DNA from: Roseococcus pinisoli
GTDB lineage: Bacteria; Pseudomonadota; Alphaproteobacteria; Acetobacterales; Acetobacteraceae
Reading direction: 5' to 3'
DNA length: 64,000 bases
Assembly (NCBI RefSeq): GCF_018413645.1
Contig: NZ_JAHCDA010000003.1
Span: 174,969 to 238,968, forward strand
Below, piece by piece: positions 24,410-33,057 of the stretch (position 1 is its first letter; the number at the start of each line of letters is the position of its first letter). The notes under the pieces are model-generated. The model was not told the DNA's origin. It was given only the letters and a program-made list of their open reading frames with translations, and did not search any database. Both the position numbers and the translations under genes were made by a program.

Positions 24410-26974
24410 TCAGACGCCGTCGCTGACCACGACGCGGTCGCGCCCTTCGGCCTTTGCCCGATAGAGCGCGGCATCGGCCGCCGCCGTCAGGCCCTCGCCA
24501 CGCTCGACATTCAGCGGGAACAGCGCGAGCCCGATGGAGGCGGTGATGCCGTCCAGCACGCCGCCGGGCCAGGGCACGCGCAGCGCGCGGATGGCATCGA
24601 GCAGCGTTTCCATGCGCGCGCGGGCGGCGGCCAGCTCGGCGCCCGGCATGAGGATCAGGAACTCCTCGCCGCCGAGCCGCCCGACCACATCGTTCGGCCC
24701 CGCCACCTGCCGCAGGATATCGCCCAGACCACGGAGCACGGCGTCGCCGGTCTCGTGGCTGTAGCTGTCATTGATGCTCTTGAAGTGATCGAGGTCGAGG
24801 ATCGCCAGGGCCAGGGTGCTGCCGTTGCGCGCCACGCGCGCCGTCTCCCGCGCCAGCGCCTCGTGCAGGAAGCGCCGGTTGTGCAGGCCCGTCAGCGGGT
24901 CGCGCAGGGCCTGGCCGCGAAGCTGCTCGCGCAGCTCGATATTGGCGATCGACAGCGAGACCTGCTCGGCCAGCATGGTGGCGAGCTGGGTAGAGGCCAG
25001 GCGCGCTCCCGCACCTTCCGGACCGGCCACGCCCGGCTCGCGGTAGAGCAGGCCGAGCAGGTTGTTCTGCGCGATGAGCGGCAGGCACACGCTGCCGTCG
25101 GGCAGTTCCGCCGAATGCGGGGCGACATGCTCGCAGACCAGCCCACGGCTCGCATCGGAAAGGGGGAAGGGCTGCCCACGGCGCAGCGCCCAGCAGGAAT
25201 CCGGGGCGAAGCTCGACGCCCCGGCCTTGAGGTCGCCCCAGGAGGTGCCGAGCGTGACGTGATCCCGCGCGGGGGACAGCAGATAGAGCGCGCCGGCCTC
25301 GTCAGGCAGAAGGCGCGCGGCATAGCCCCGGACGGCGGCGAAGACCTCCTCCGGCTTGATGCAGGATTGCAGGATGCCGCTGAGCTCGGTGAGGAGGGCG
25401 ATCTCCTGCGTGCGGGCTTCGGCCGAATGCAGCAGCTCCGTGAGGCGGGCATTGGCGCTTTGGAGCTCGCGGGCATGGTCGCGCCGCTCCTCCTCGACCT
25501 TCAGGGCGTCGGTCTTGTCCTGGATGACCCAGAGGATCTGCCCATTGGCATCGCGGCCGCCGGTCAGGCGCTGGCCGAAGGCATCGACGGTGATCGGCTC
25601 CTCCTGCGACCCGCGCAGATGGAGCTGTACGGCGTCGGGCAGCCCTTCCCGGATGCGGGCGAGGGCCGCGTCGAAGGCCTCGGAATCCTCGGGGCGGGCG
25701 AGAAGCCGCGCGATATCGAGCCCCGGCAATTCTTCGAGCGACAGGCCGCAGAGGGCCGCGAGGCGGTGGTTGCCACGCTCCACCCGGCGCCCCGTCGTGA
25801 AGAGGATGCCGGCCAGCGGGTTCTCCACCAGCGCGCGCTGCTCGGCGCCCAGCGCGGTCAGGCTGCCGGACAGCCGGCGGGAGCGCATCAGGATCAGCAC
25901 GAGGAAGGCCGCCAGCAGGCTGATGGCCGCCCCGCTGGCGAGGACGAGGTTCGGGACGACGCTGTCGCGCTCGTAGATCGAGCCTTCGCGCGCGGCGAAT
26001 TGCAGCAGCCAGACGCGATCTCCCACCACCAGCGAGCGCTCGGCCGAGATGCCGAGCGGCGAGGAGGCGACGGGCGTGACGAGCCGCAGATTGGGCTCGA
26101 GGCTGTCATACATCAGCGAGGCGGCGACCGAGGGGTCTTCCGGCTCGTGGGTCGGCAGCCCTTCGAGAGTGGTGCGGCCATAGCCGCGGTCCAGAATGCG
26201 GATATGCGCCTGCTGCGGGATATGCGTGCCCAGCACGCCGCGCATCAGGTCGTTCAGCCGATAGACGGCGGCGACGAAGCCATGCAGCGCGGCGCGGCGC
26301 TGCGCGATGGTCTGCACGGGCTCGCTCACGCGATAGATCGGCGCGCGCAGGATGAAGCCGAGCCCGCCGGAATTATCCTGCACCAGGCGGACGGGCGGCG
26401 TCGCCACCATCCGGCCGGTCTCGGTGGCGCGGCGAAGGCTGTCGAGCTGAAGGGGGTTGGCGCCGGCGTCGAAGCCCAGGGAGTTCTCGTTGCCGCGCAA
26501 CGGCTCCACGAATTCGACGACGCTGTAGGAGAGGCGCGGCCCAGGCGGCGTCACGGCGAATTGGGGCAGGCCGCGCGGGTCGACGCTCATATCCGAGCGG
26601 ACTTCGGCCAGGAAGGCATCGAGGTGGCCGGGTTCCACCCGCCGGAGGGCCTGCAGCGCCTGGAAGCCGGGATGGCGATGCCCCAGCTCGAGCACCTCCA
26701 CGTAGCGCCGGAACTGCGAGCGGTTCACACGGCCGACCGAGGCAAAGAGCCCCTGCATGCTGACCAGCACCTCGGCATGCGCGCGCAGCCGATCGCCGAC
26801 CGCCGCCGTCACCTCGCCCATGTCGCTCGCGAATTTCCGCTCGGTCTGGTCGTGGATGAGCTGCACGGCGAGGATACGGGCGCCGGCCGACAGGGCGAGG
26901 CCGCCGAGCAGGACCGCGGCTGCGATGGCGAGCATGCGTCGGCTGGGCGGGGCGAGCAGCTCCTTGGGCGTCAT
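24410..26974 (-). CDS. CHASE-PAS-GAF diguanylate cyclase
   Basis: 854 aa. Order: membrane helix about 14-36; periplasmic CHASE sensor about 50-330 (VSMQGLFASVGRVNRSQFRRY, LGFDAGANP); membrane helix about 340-363; PAS-like domain about 370-490; a short coiled coil; GAF domain about 545-690; GGDEF domain about 700-850. The active site reads GGEEF and is intact, with DLDHFKSINDSYSH. The I-site position reads GPND instead of RxxD, so feedback inhibition is probably lost. I start it at ATG 26974; a GTG at 27046 would add 24 residues. No good ribosome-binding site supports either. Confidence 0.87.
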   Translation of the reverse strand: MTPKELLAPPSRRMLAIAAAVLLGGLALSAGARILAVQLIHDQTERKFASDMGEVTAAVGDRLRAHAEVLVSMQGLFASVGRVNRSQFRRYVEVLELGHRHPGFQALQALRRVEPGHLDAFLAEVRSDMSVDPRGLPQFAVTPPGPRLSYSVVEFVEPLRGNENSLGFDAGANPLQLDSLRRATETGRMVATPPVRLVQDNSGGLGFILRAPIYRVSEPVQTIAQRRAALHGFVAAVYRLNDLMRGVLGTHIPQQAHIRILDRGYGRTTLEGLPTHEPEDPSVAASLMYDSLEPNLRLVTPVASSPLGISAERSLVVGDRVWLLQFAAREGSIYERDSVVPNLVLASGAAISLLAAFLVLILMRSRRLSGSLTALGAEQRALVENPLAGILFTTGRRVERGNHRLAALCGLSLEELPGLDIARLLARPEDSEAFDAALARIREGLPDAVQLHLRGSQEEPITVDAFGQRLTGGRDANGQILWVIQDKTDALKVEEERRDHARELQSANARLTELLHSAEARTQEIALLTELSGILQSCIKPEEVFAAVRGYAARLLPDEAGALYLLSPARDHVTLGTSWGDLKAGASSFAPDSCWALRRGQPFPLSDASRGLVCEHVAPHSAELPDGSVCLPLIAQNNLLGLLYREPGVAGPEGAGARLASTQLATMLAEQVSLSIANIELREQLRGQALRDPLTGLHNRRFLHEALARETARVARNGSTLALAILDLDHFKSINDSYSHETGDAVLRGLGDILRQVAGPNDVVGRLGGEEFLILMPGAELAAARARMETLLDAIRALRVPWPGGVLDGITASIGLALFPLNVERGEGLTAAADAALYRAKAEGRDRVVVSDGV

Positions 26975-27093
26975 CCCGGAGGAGGCCGGAGAAGCAGGGG
27001 GCCGGAGCAGGAATGTCGCGCCAAGTCGAACCGCCCTCTGATCCACCCATTGGCAAAGGCTGCCGGTGTCAGCTTACGACGAATCGCACCCGG

Positions 27094-27121
27094 TACAATG
27101 CGACTCATTATATGAAATTGA
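27094..27121 (-). promoter_or_regulatory. AT-rich promoter-like island upstream of the GGDEF gene
   Basis: On the minus strand TATAAT occurs at 27112-27107 inside a 30-bp AT-rich patch, a rare composition in this window. No good -35 lies 16-18 bp upstream. It would direct transcription toward the GGDEF gene with a leader of about 130 bases. The rest of 26975-27166 shows no gene. Confidence 0.3.
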
Positions 27122-27128
27122 ATGCATG

Positions 27129-27156
27129 TGGCGGGGAGGCCGCCGGCCCCCCGCCA
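27129..27156 (-). terminator. Hairpin downstream of the AtuA small-subunit gene
   Basis: TGGCGGGG (27129-27136) pairs with CCCCGCCA (27149-27156), with an inner GGCC/GGCC stem, about 10 bp beyond the stop at 27167 as read on the minus strand. Only a weak T-bias follows. It probably ends the AtuA-like two-gene operon. Confidence 0.5.
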
Positions 27157-27166
27157 TCGTTGGTCC

Positions 27167-27499
27167 TTATGACAACTCGACCGTCAGCGACAACAGGCGG
27201 AAGGAGTTCGACTTGCCGTGCCCATCGAGGTTGAGGCTGCCGTTCACGCCGCCTTCCAGCACCTCGTCCACCACGAAGTTGAAGGCCTGGAGGTTCGGCA
27301 GGTCGTAGCGCGTGCAGCCGGTGGCGCCGCGATGCGTGAAGAGGGCCAGCACGCGGTCGGCCGTGATCTGCTCGGCGATGAGCGCGTAGTGCTCCGGCTT
27401 GTAGGGCATCAGCGACATGTTGAGGCGGTTGCCCTTGTCGCCCGCACGGCTGTGGGCGATCTCGTGCAGCAGGACGGTCTTCTTGGCGGTGGCGGTCAT
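27167..27499 (-). CDS. AtuA-related small subunit
   Basis: 110 aa. The sequence HEIAHSRAGDKGNRLNMSLMPYKPEHYALI and THRGATGCTRYDLPNLQAFNFVVDEVLEGGV is the small domain that is fused to, or encoded next to, DUF1446/AtuA proteins. The ATG overlaps the large-subunit stop by 4 bp. The pair presumably forms one enzyme, with the activity unassigned beyond the name of the family (acyclic terpene utilisation). Confidence 0.85.
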   Translation of the reverse strand: MTATAKKTVLLHEIAHSRAGDKGNRLNMSLMPYKPEHYALIAEQITADRVLALFTHRGATGCTRYDLPNLQAFNFVVDEVLEGGVNGSLNLDGHGKSNSFRLLSLTVELS

Positions 27500-28884
27500 C
27501 CGGCGATCTCCTTCGCGGTGCGGACGATGACGCGGGTGGGCACCCGCTCGCGCAGGACGAGGTGGCTCCGGGTCAGGATGCGCGGCGTGACGCGCCACCG
27601 CGCGCCGCCCGTGCCGGCCGTGCCGCAGCAGAGCATGGCCAGCACCTCGCGCGAGGCCTGGTCCGCATCGTCGCGGGTATGGGCCTCGACGGCGAGGCGG
27701 ATGCGGATGTCCTCCGGCTCCGGACCCGAATAGGAACGCCAGAGCGCGCCATCGTCGCTGTCATGCACGCTGGCCACGCCGATGAGGTCGGCGCGGGCAC
27801 GCACGATGTCGAGGCCGCGGACCTTCAGGCGCTCCAGCAGCACATCGGCCGTGGCGCGGGCGCGGGCCAGCGCATTGGGGCCGGCGACCGAGACCTCACC
27901 CTCGCCGAGCCAGCTGCCCTCGAAGCTCGCGGTTACCTTCAGCGTGTCGGGCCGTGCCTGGCCGCGAAGGTTGTGCAGCGCCACGCGGTCCTTGCCGACC
28001 TGTTCGACGCGGCACTGGCTGATGTCCAGCACCACGTCCGGCGTGATGTAGTGGGACGGGTCGTGCAGCTCGTAGAGCAGCTGCTCCTTGATGGTGCGCA
28101 GGTCCACGAGGCCGCCGGTATTGTCCGCCTTGGTGATGACGAGGCCGCCATCGGCGGTCACCTCCGCGATCGGGAAGCCGATATTCGCGGGGTCCGGAAT
28201 GTCCTTGAAGCCCGGATCCCAGAAGACGCCGCCGGTGACCTGGCTGCCGCATTCCAGCAGGTGGCCGGTCGCGGCGCCGAGGGCCAGCGCGTCCCAGTCG
28301 TCGAAGCGCCAGCCGAAGTGATGCGCGAGCGGCGCGATGGCGAGCGCGGGGTCGCTGGTGCGGCCGGCGACGACGACATCCGCGTCCTGCTGCAGCGCCT
28401 CGACCAGCGGCTCGGCACCGATATAGGCATTGGCGGCGATGAGCTTCCAGGCGCCCATGTCGAGGCCCGCATCGGCTTCGTGCACGGGCAGCTGGCCGCC
28501 GGCCACGAGGCCGGTGACGTCATCGCCCTCGACCAGCGCGATGCGGAGGTCGGGCAGGCCCTTCTCCATCGCGAGCTTGGCGACGGCACGCGCGGCGGCG
28601 GGCGGATTGGCCGCGCCCCAGTTGCCGAGCAGCGGGATCCTGTTTTCCTTGGCGGGCGCCAGGATCGGGCCGAGCAGCCGCTCCAGCATCGGCTCGTAGC
28701 CGGCATTCGGATCGCGGCGCTTCTCGAGATGGGCGAGGGCGACGGTGCGTTCGCCGAGCGTCTCGAAGAACATCGCCGAGGGAAGGCCGCTGGCGATGAG
28801 CGTCTTCAGGACGGGGAGCGGCGCATCCACGCGGTCGCCCGAGAAACCGGCGCCGTTGCCGACGAGAAATTTATTAACTGCCAT
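27496..28884 (-). CDS. DUF1446/AtuA family protein (acyclic terpene utilisation)
   Basis: 462 aa. It begins NKFLVGNGAGFSGDRVDAP and has the AtuA-family blocks ALVEGDDVTG, DVVVAGRTSDPALAIAPL, LECGSQVTGG and the VEQVGKDRVALHNLRG segment. In pseudomonads AtuA belongs to citronellol/geranate catabolism, but homologues are widespread with acyl-CoA genes and the reaction is not established. GGAGGAG lies 5 nt before the ATG, fixing the start. No atuB-H genes are adjacent, so terpene use is not implied. Confidence 0.85.
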   Translation of the reverse strand: MAVNKFLVGNGAGFSGDRVDAPLPVLKTLIASGLPSAMFFETLGERTVALAHLEKRRDPNAGYEPMLERLLGPILAPAKENRIPLLGNWGAANPPAAARAVAKLAMEKGLPDLRIALVEGDDVTGLVAGGQLPVHEADAGLDMGAWKLIAANAYIGAEPLVEALQQDADVVVAGRTSDPALAIAPLAHHFGWRFDDWDALALGAATGHLLECGSQVTGGVFWDPGFKDIPDPANIGFPIAEVTADGGLVITKADNTGGLVDLRTIKEQLLYELHDPSHYITPDVVLDISQCRVEQVGKDRVALHNLRGQARPDTLKVTASFEGSWLGEGEVSVAGPNALARARATADVLLERLKVRGLDIVRARADLIGVASVHDSDDGALWRSYSGPEPEDIRIRLAVEAHTRDDADQASREVLAMLCCGTAGTGGARWRVTPRILTRSHLVLRERVPTRVIVRTAKEIAG

Positions 28885-28993
28885 GAACTCCTCCAGGCTT
28901 TCTCTCATGATCCGCGGCAGCGGTGCGGTCAATGCGCGGGGGCATTCCCCGCGCGCGGTTCGTCCTGGAGGAGCAGGTGGGTAGGGCGGGCGC

Positions 28994-29581
28994 TCAGTTG
29001 CGGCTGGGCGCGGGCTCAGGGCCGACGAAGAAGTGAACGCCCGAGGCATTCGCATCCAGGATCTCGAGCGAGCGGCCGCGCAGGGTCAGGGTGCGGCTCT
29101 GCGAGAGGTCCAGCGGGAAGGCGACCTCGTCGCCGCGGCTCGCGACGACGGGCCGGGCGGTGCCGGTGGTCGTCGAGCGGCCGGAGAAGAACCCCGTATT
29201 GGGCGGCCGCCAGGCATTGGCCGGCATGCCGACGCTGGAACTGGTCTGGCCGCTGAAGGTCGTCGTCGTGCGCGGGGCCATGTGGTGGTAGACGGTCTCG
29301 TTGGTCTCGACCTCCACCTCGCGACGGCGGAAGATCGGCCGCCCCTCATCGTCCAGGCCCATGTAGCGCAGCTCGACGAAGCCGCGGTCCCGCGTGCGGC
29401 CGAAGATGTCCGCGCCGCCGAATTCGTCGGGCAGGTTGTCGCGCAGGCTGACGCGCAGCATCACTTCCCCGACTCCCGCGCGGGCCTCCCCGGGTGGGCG
29501 TGACGAGCTCTCCTGCATGCGGACGGGCGAGCAGGCGGTGAGAAACGCCATCAGGGCGAGAAGAGGGCTGAAGCGATACAT
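28994..29581 (-). CDS. Putative lipoprotein of unknown function
   Basis: 195 aa. The signal peptide ends in a lipobox LTAC with Cys17, so it should be lipidated. The mature part has a beta-rich segment (GVGEVMLRVSLRDNLPDEFGG, FVELRYMGLDDEGRPIF), a Thr/Ser-rich stretch at about residues 105-135 and a final strand pair (LTLRGRSLEILDANASGV). Lipoproteins of this kind occur in alphaproteobacteria without known role. It has its own sigma-70-like promoter at 29607-29635. Confidence 0.75.
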   Translation of the reverse strand: MYRFSPLLALMAFLTACSPVRMQESSSRPPGEARAGVGEVMLRVSLRDNLPDEFGGADIFGRTRDRGFVELRYMGLDDEGRPIFRRREVEVETNETVYHHMAPRTTTTFSGQTSSSVGMPANAWRPPNTGFFSGRSTTTGTARPVVASRGDEVAFPLDLSQSRTLTLRGRSLEILDANASGVHFFVGPEPAPSRN

Positions 29582-29606
29582 CGAGGGGTCTCCAGGGACG
29601 GAGCGA

Positions 29607-29635
29607 ATACAACCTCAGGCTGCAAATTCCCTCAA
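29607..29635 (-). promoter_or_regulatory. Sigma-70-type promoter of the lipoprotein gene
   Basis: Read on the minus strand: TTGAGG (29635-29630), 17-bp spacer, TTGTAT (29612-29607). It lies 26-54 bp before the start codon in a locally AT-rich gap. Confidence 0.5.
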
Positions 29636-29678
29636 TGGGTGCATTTTTGTTTTTAATACAATTTCAGCGCATCCAGGT

Positions 29679-31157
29679 TCAGCCGCTGCGCACGCGTGCC
29701 ACCGCCTCCCGCCACTCCGCTTTGCGTCGATCGGCTTCCGGGCGGGCCATGTGCGGTTGGAAGCGCCGCTCGCGCCGCCAATGGGTGGAGGCATCGCCGG
29801 GCGGCGGCAGCAACCCGGCTTGCAAGCCCGCGAGATAGGCCGCGCCCAGTGCCGTCGTCTCCGGCACGACGGGCCGGTCCACCGGCGCGCCGAGGATGTC
29901 GGCCAGGAACTGCATGGTCCAGTCGCTCGCGACCATGCCGCCATCCACGCGCAGCACGGTATGGCCCATCGCCGGCCAGTCGCGCCGCATGGCGTCCAGC
30001 AGGTCCGCGGTCTGGAGGGCGACGCTCTCAAGCGCCGCGCGGCAGATCTCGGCCCGACCCGAGGCGCGGGTGAGGCCGAGGATCGCGCCGCGCGCCTCCG
30101 CATCCCACCAGGGCGCGCCCAGGCCCGTGAAGGCCGGGACGAGGTGGACGCGCTGCGCGGGATCGGCGCGGGTGGCGAGCTCGCCGGCCTCGCTGGCCTG
30201 GCTGATGATGCCCAGCCCGTCGCGCAGCCACTGCACCGTCGCGCCCGCCATGAAGATCGAGCCCTCCAGCGCATAGGTGCGCCGGCCCTCGAGCTGCCAG
30301 GCGATGGTGGTCAGCAGGCGGTTCTGCGAGGCCACGGCTTCCTCGCCCGTCACCAGCAGGGCGAAGCAGCCCGTGCCGTAGGTGGATTTGATCATCCCCG
30401 GCTCGAAGCAGGCCTGGCCGAGGGTGGCGGCCTGCTGATCGCCCGCCATGCCGAGGATCGGGATGGAGCCGCCCAGCAGCCGCGTCTCGCCGAAGCGCGA
30501 GGCGCAGTCCCGCACTTCCGGCAGGATCGCGCGGGGGATGCGGAAGAGCGCCAGCATCTCCTCGTCCCATTCCCCGCGACGGATGTCGAAGAGCAGGGTG
30601 CGGGCCGCATTTGTCGCATCGGTCGCGTGGACGCGCCCCTCCGTCAGGCGGAACAGAAGGAAGCTATCCACCGTGCCGAAGCAGAGCTCGCCCCGTGTTG
30701 CGGCCGCCCTTGCGCCGGGCGTGTTGTCCAGCAGCCAGGCGAGCTTGGTCGCGGAGAAGTAGGGGTCCAGCAGCAGGCCGGTGCGCGCGGTCACCAGGGG
30801 TTCGTGGCCCGCTTCGCGCAGCGTCTCGCAGAGTGCGGCGGTGCGCCGATCCTGCCAGACCGGAGCGCGGCCAATGGCGCGGCCCGTGGCGCGTTCCCAG
30901 AGAATGGTGGTCTCGCGCTGGTTGGTGATTCCGATGCCCGCGACATCGGCCGGCGCGTGGTCGGAACGGTCCATCGCCTCGCGCAGAACGCGCAGGGAGT
31001 GGGCGGCGATGTCCTCCGGCTCGTGCTCGACCCAGCCGGGGGCGGGGAAGTACTGCGGCAGCTCGATCTGGGCCATGGCGCGGGGCACGAGGGCGGCGTC
31101 GAAGGCGATCGCGCGGGTCGAAGTGGTGCCCTGATCGAGGGCCAGAAGGGCGGTCAA
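29679..31157 (-). CDS. glpK: Glycerol kinase
   Basis: 492 aa FGGY kinase. [15 protein letters not shown] at the N-terminus is the phosphate-binding loop, with [37 protein letters not shown] and [19 protein letters not shown] further on. It phosphorylates glycerol to glycerol-3-phosphate in the cytoplasm. Length is typical. It is isolated: no glpF, glpD or glpR neighbours. The intergenic region at its 5' side (31158-31259) is shared with a divergent secreted-protein gene. Confidence 0.95.
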   Translation of the reverse strand: MTALLALDQGTTSTRAIAFDAALVPRAMAQIELPQYFPAPGWVEHEPEDIAAHSLRVLREAMDRSDHAPADVAGIGITNQRETTILWERATGRAIGRAPVWQDRRTAALCETLREAGHEPLVTARTGLLLDPYFSATKLAWLLDNTPGARAAATRGELCFGTVDSFLLFRLTEGRVHATDATNAARTLLFDIRRGEWDEEMLALFRIPRAILPEVRDCASRFGETRLLGGSIPILGMAGDQQAATLGQACFEPGMIKSTYGTGCFALLVTGEEAVASQNRLLTTIAWQLEGRRTYALEGSIFMAGATVQWLRDGLGIISQASEAGELATRADPAQRVHLVPAFTGLGAPWWDAEARGAILGLTRASGRAEICRAALESVALQTADLLDAMRRDWPAMGHTVLRVDGGMVASDWTMQFLADILGAPVDRPVVPETTALGAAYLAGLQAGLLPPPGDASTHWRRERRFQPHMARPEADRRKAEWREAVARVRSG

Positions 31158-31194
31158 AAAGTATTCTCGGGCATAAAGTTATCCTTCAGCTCCG

Positions 31195-31224
31195 TTGACG
31201 CCCCTTCTGGCCGCCACCTACTAT
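31195..31224 (+). promoter_or_regulatory. Sigma-70-type promoter for the secreted PPC-like gene
   Basis: TTGACG (31195-31200), an 18-bp spacer, TACTAT (31219-31224), giving a predicted start near 31231 and a leader of about 30 bases ahead of the ATG at 31260. One of the best promoter matches in the window. Confidence 0.6.
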
Positions 31225-31259
31225 GCGCCTTCTAACGAGCAGAAGACGGAACCCCCCAC

Positions 31260-31727
31260 ATGGTCAACAAGATTGCCGCCCTTGCCCTGGCGGGCAGCCT
31301 TTTCGCGCTTCCGTCGATGGCCCAGGATTACAATCAGCGTCCGACCTTCGGGACCATGGACCTCACGACGAATTTCCAGCCGGATCCGCGCTCGATCGAC
31401 GTGACGGCGGGCGGCAACATCAATTCCGAGCGCCTCGGCAATGGCTGCACGGGCTCCATCGCCAATGCGCCGGACGTGCGCCTGAACTACCAGGCCGGCC
31501 GCTTCCCGCTCTACATCTCCGTGCAGTCGGATGCGGACACGACGCTCGTCGTGAACCTGCCGGACGGCAGCTGGGTCTGCAACGACGACTTGGTCGACCT
31601 GAACCCCGGCGTGGTGCTCGATCGCCCGGTCTCCGGCCAGTACGACATCTGGATCGGCGTGTTCGGCGGCGGCACGGGCGTTCCGGCGCGGCTCTCGATC
31701 TCCGAGATCCCGCCCCAGCGGCGCTGA
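31260..31727 (+). CDS. Secreted PPC-like beta-sandwich protein
   Basis: 155 aa with a Sec signal peptide (MVNKIAALALAGSLFALPSMA, mature QDYNQRP). The mature part has the hallmark run GCTGSIANAPDVRLNY, PLYISVQSDADTTLVVN, PDGSWVCNDDLVDLNPG and SGQYDIWIGVFG, typical of bacterial pre-peptidase C-terminal-like domains that occur alone as small exported proteins. Two Cys (in GCTGS and WVCND) could form a disulfide. The function is unknown; a periplasmic or extracellular location is inferred. It is a monocistronic unit with its own promoter and a strong terminator. Confidence 0.8.
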   Translation: MVNKIAALALAGSLFALPSMAQDYNQRPTFGTMDLTTNFQPDPRSIDVTAGGNINSERLGNGCTGSIANAPDVRLNYQAGRFPLYISVQSDADTTLVVNLPDGSWVCNDDLVDLNPGVVLDRPVSGQYDIWIGVFGGGTGVPARLSISEIPPQRR

Positions 31728-31772
31728 AGCCTTCCCGATTTGACGCGCGTCCGTCGCGGGTCTGAAATCCAG

Positions 31773-31804
31773 GGGCCTGCGGATCCTTCCGCAGGCCCTT
31801 TTTT
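31773..31804 (+). terminator. Intrinsic terminator
   Basis: An 11-bp perfect stem (31773-31783 with 31788-31798), 4-nt loop and six T residues at 31799-31804, 45 bp after the stop of the secreted-protein gene. The only textbook T-tailed terminator I found in the window. Confidence 0.92.
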
Positions 31805-31827
31805 CTTGTGTCCAGGATTTCCGACCC

Positions 31828-33000
31828 ATGCCCGTGAACAACAGCATCGCCTCCTTCGCCGAAGAGATGACCGAGTGGCGTCGTGACATCCACGCCCATC
31901 CCGAGCTGCTCTTCGAGGAGCATCGCACGGCCGAGGTCGTGGCGAAGAAGCTGGAGGAATGGGGCATCGAGGTGCATCGCGGCATCGCCGGGACCGGCGT
32001 GGTGGGCGTGCTGCGCAGCGGCAATTCGGGGCGCAGCATCGGCCTGCGCGCGGATATGGACGCACTGCCCATGCCGGAGGAGACCGGCCTTCCCCATGCC
32101 TCGACCGTGCCGGGCAAGATGCACGCCTGCGGGCATGACGGGCACACGACCATGCTGCTGGGCGCGGCCAAGTACCTCGCCGAGACGAAGAACTTCGACG
32201 GCACGGTCCACTTCCTGTTCCAGCCGGCAGAGGAGGGCGGCGCCGGTGCCAAGGTGATGATCGAGGAAGGCCTCTTCGACCGCTTCCCCTGCGACAGCGT
32301 CTATGGCGTCCATAACGACCCCGGCCTGAAGCTCGGCGAGACCTCCGTGGTCGCGGGTCCCATCCTGGCGGCGTCGGACCGGGTGAACATCATCGTGAAG
32401 GGACGCGGCGGCCATGCCGCGCGGCCGCACATGTCGCTCGATCCGATCCTGATCGGCGCGCAGATCGTGGTGGCGATCCAGGGTATCGTGGCGCGCCGGG
32501 TCGACCCGCTGGATTCGGCGGTGATCAGCCTGTGCCAGTTCCACTCGGGCACCGCCAGCAACGTCATCCCCGACACGGCGACCATCAACGGCACGATCCG
32601 CACGCTGCGTCCCGAGACGCGCGACGAGATGGAGCGGCTGATCACGCAGATCGGCCAGAACATCGGCGCCATGCACGACGCCGAGGTCGTGGTCGAGTAC
32701 AAGCGCGGCTATCCGCCGACCGTCAATCACGAGGCGGAGACGGAGCGCGCGGCGCTGGCGGCGGCGAAGGTGATGGGGGCCGACAAGGTCATCCGCAAGC
32801 GCCCGCCGGCGATGGGCGCCGAGGACTTCTCCTACATGCTCATCGAGCGGCCCGGCTGCTTTCTGAAGCTCGGCCAGGCGGGCGCCGACAAGGGCGGCGT
32901 GCCGGTTCACAACACCAAGTACGACTTCAACGACGACCTGCTGCCCATCGGCGCGAGCTTCTTCGCGACCCTGGTCGAACAGGAGCTGTCGCGCGGCTGA
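31828..33000 (+). CDS. M20 family amidohydrolase (hippurate hydrolase-like)
   Basis: 390 aa. Metallopeptidase M20D pattern: MTEWRRDIHAHPELLFEEHRT, GLRADMDALPMPE, HACGHDGHTTMLLGAAKYL with metal ligands, the PAEEGGAGA catalytic Glu, VYGVHNDPG and FHSGTASNVIPDTA, then AMGAEDFSYML. It would hydrolyse an N-acyl or N-aroyl amino acid in the cytoplasm; the name hippurate hydrolase is the usual family label, not proven. The start lies 24 bp after a strong terminator, so it needs its own promoter. Confidence 0.92.
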   Translation: MPVNNSIASFAEEMTEWRRDIHAHPELLFEEHRTAEVVAKKLEEWGIEVHRGIAGTGVVGVLRSGNSGRSIGLRADMDALPMPEETGLPHASTVPGKMHACGHDGHTTMLLGAAKYLAETKNFDGTVHFLFQPAEEGGAGAKVMIEEGLFDRFPCDSVYGVHNDPGLKLGETSVVAGPILAASDRVNIIVKGRGGHAARPHMSLDPILIGAQIVVAIQGIVARRVDPLDSAVISLCQFHSGTASNVIPDTATINGTIRTLRPETRDEMERLITQIGQNIGAMHDAEVVVEYKRGYPPTVNHEAETERAALAAAKVMGADKVIRKRPPAMGAEDFSYMLIERPGCFLKLGQAGADKGGVPVHNTKYDFNDDLLPIGASFFATLVEQELSRG

Positions 33001-33007
33001 CGGTGCG

Positions 33008-33037
33008 GGCCTCGATCCGTGAAGGCGGATCGAGGCC
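33008..33037. terminator. Bidirectional hairpin between convergent genes
   Basis: A perfect 12-bp stem (GGCCTCGATCCG with CGGATCGAGGCC) and 6-nt loop in the 57-bp gap between the amidohydrolase and the convergent glycosyltransferase. No T-tract; it may serve both genes. Confidence 0.6.
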
Positions 33038-33057
33038 AGGCCACCATCGGCATTACG

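Noticed and set aside
24755-27115. Plus-strand open frame of 786 codons opposite the CHASE-GGDEF gene
   Set aside because: Shadow of a gene with clear domains; no recognisable protein features.
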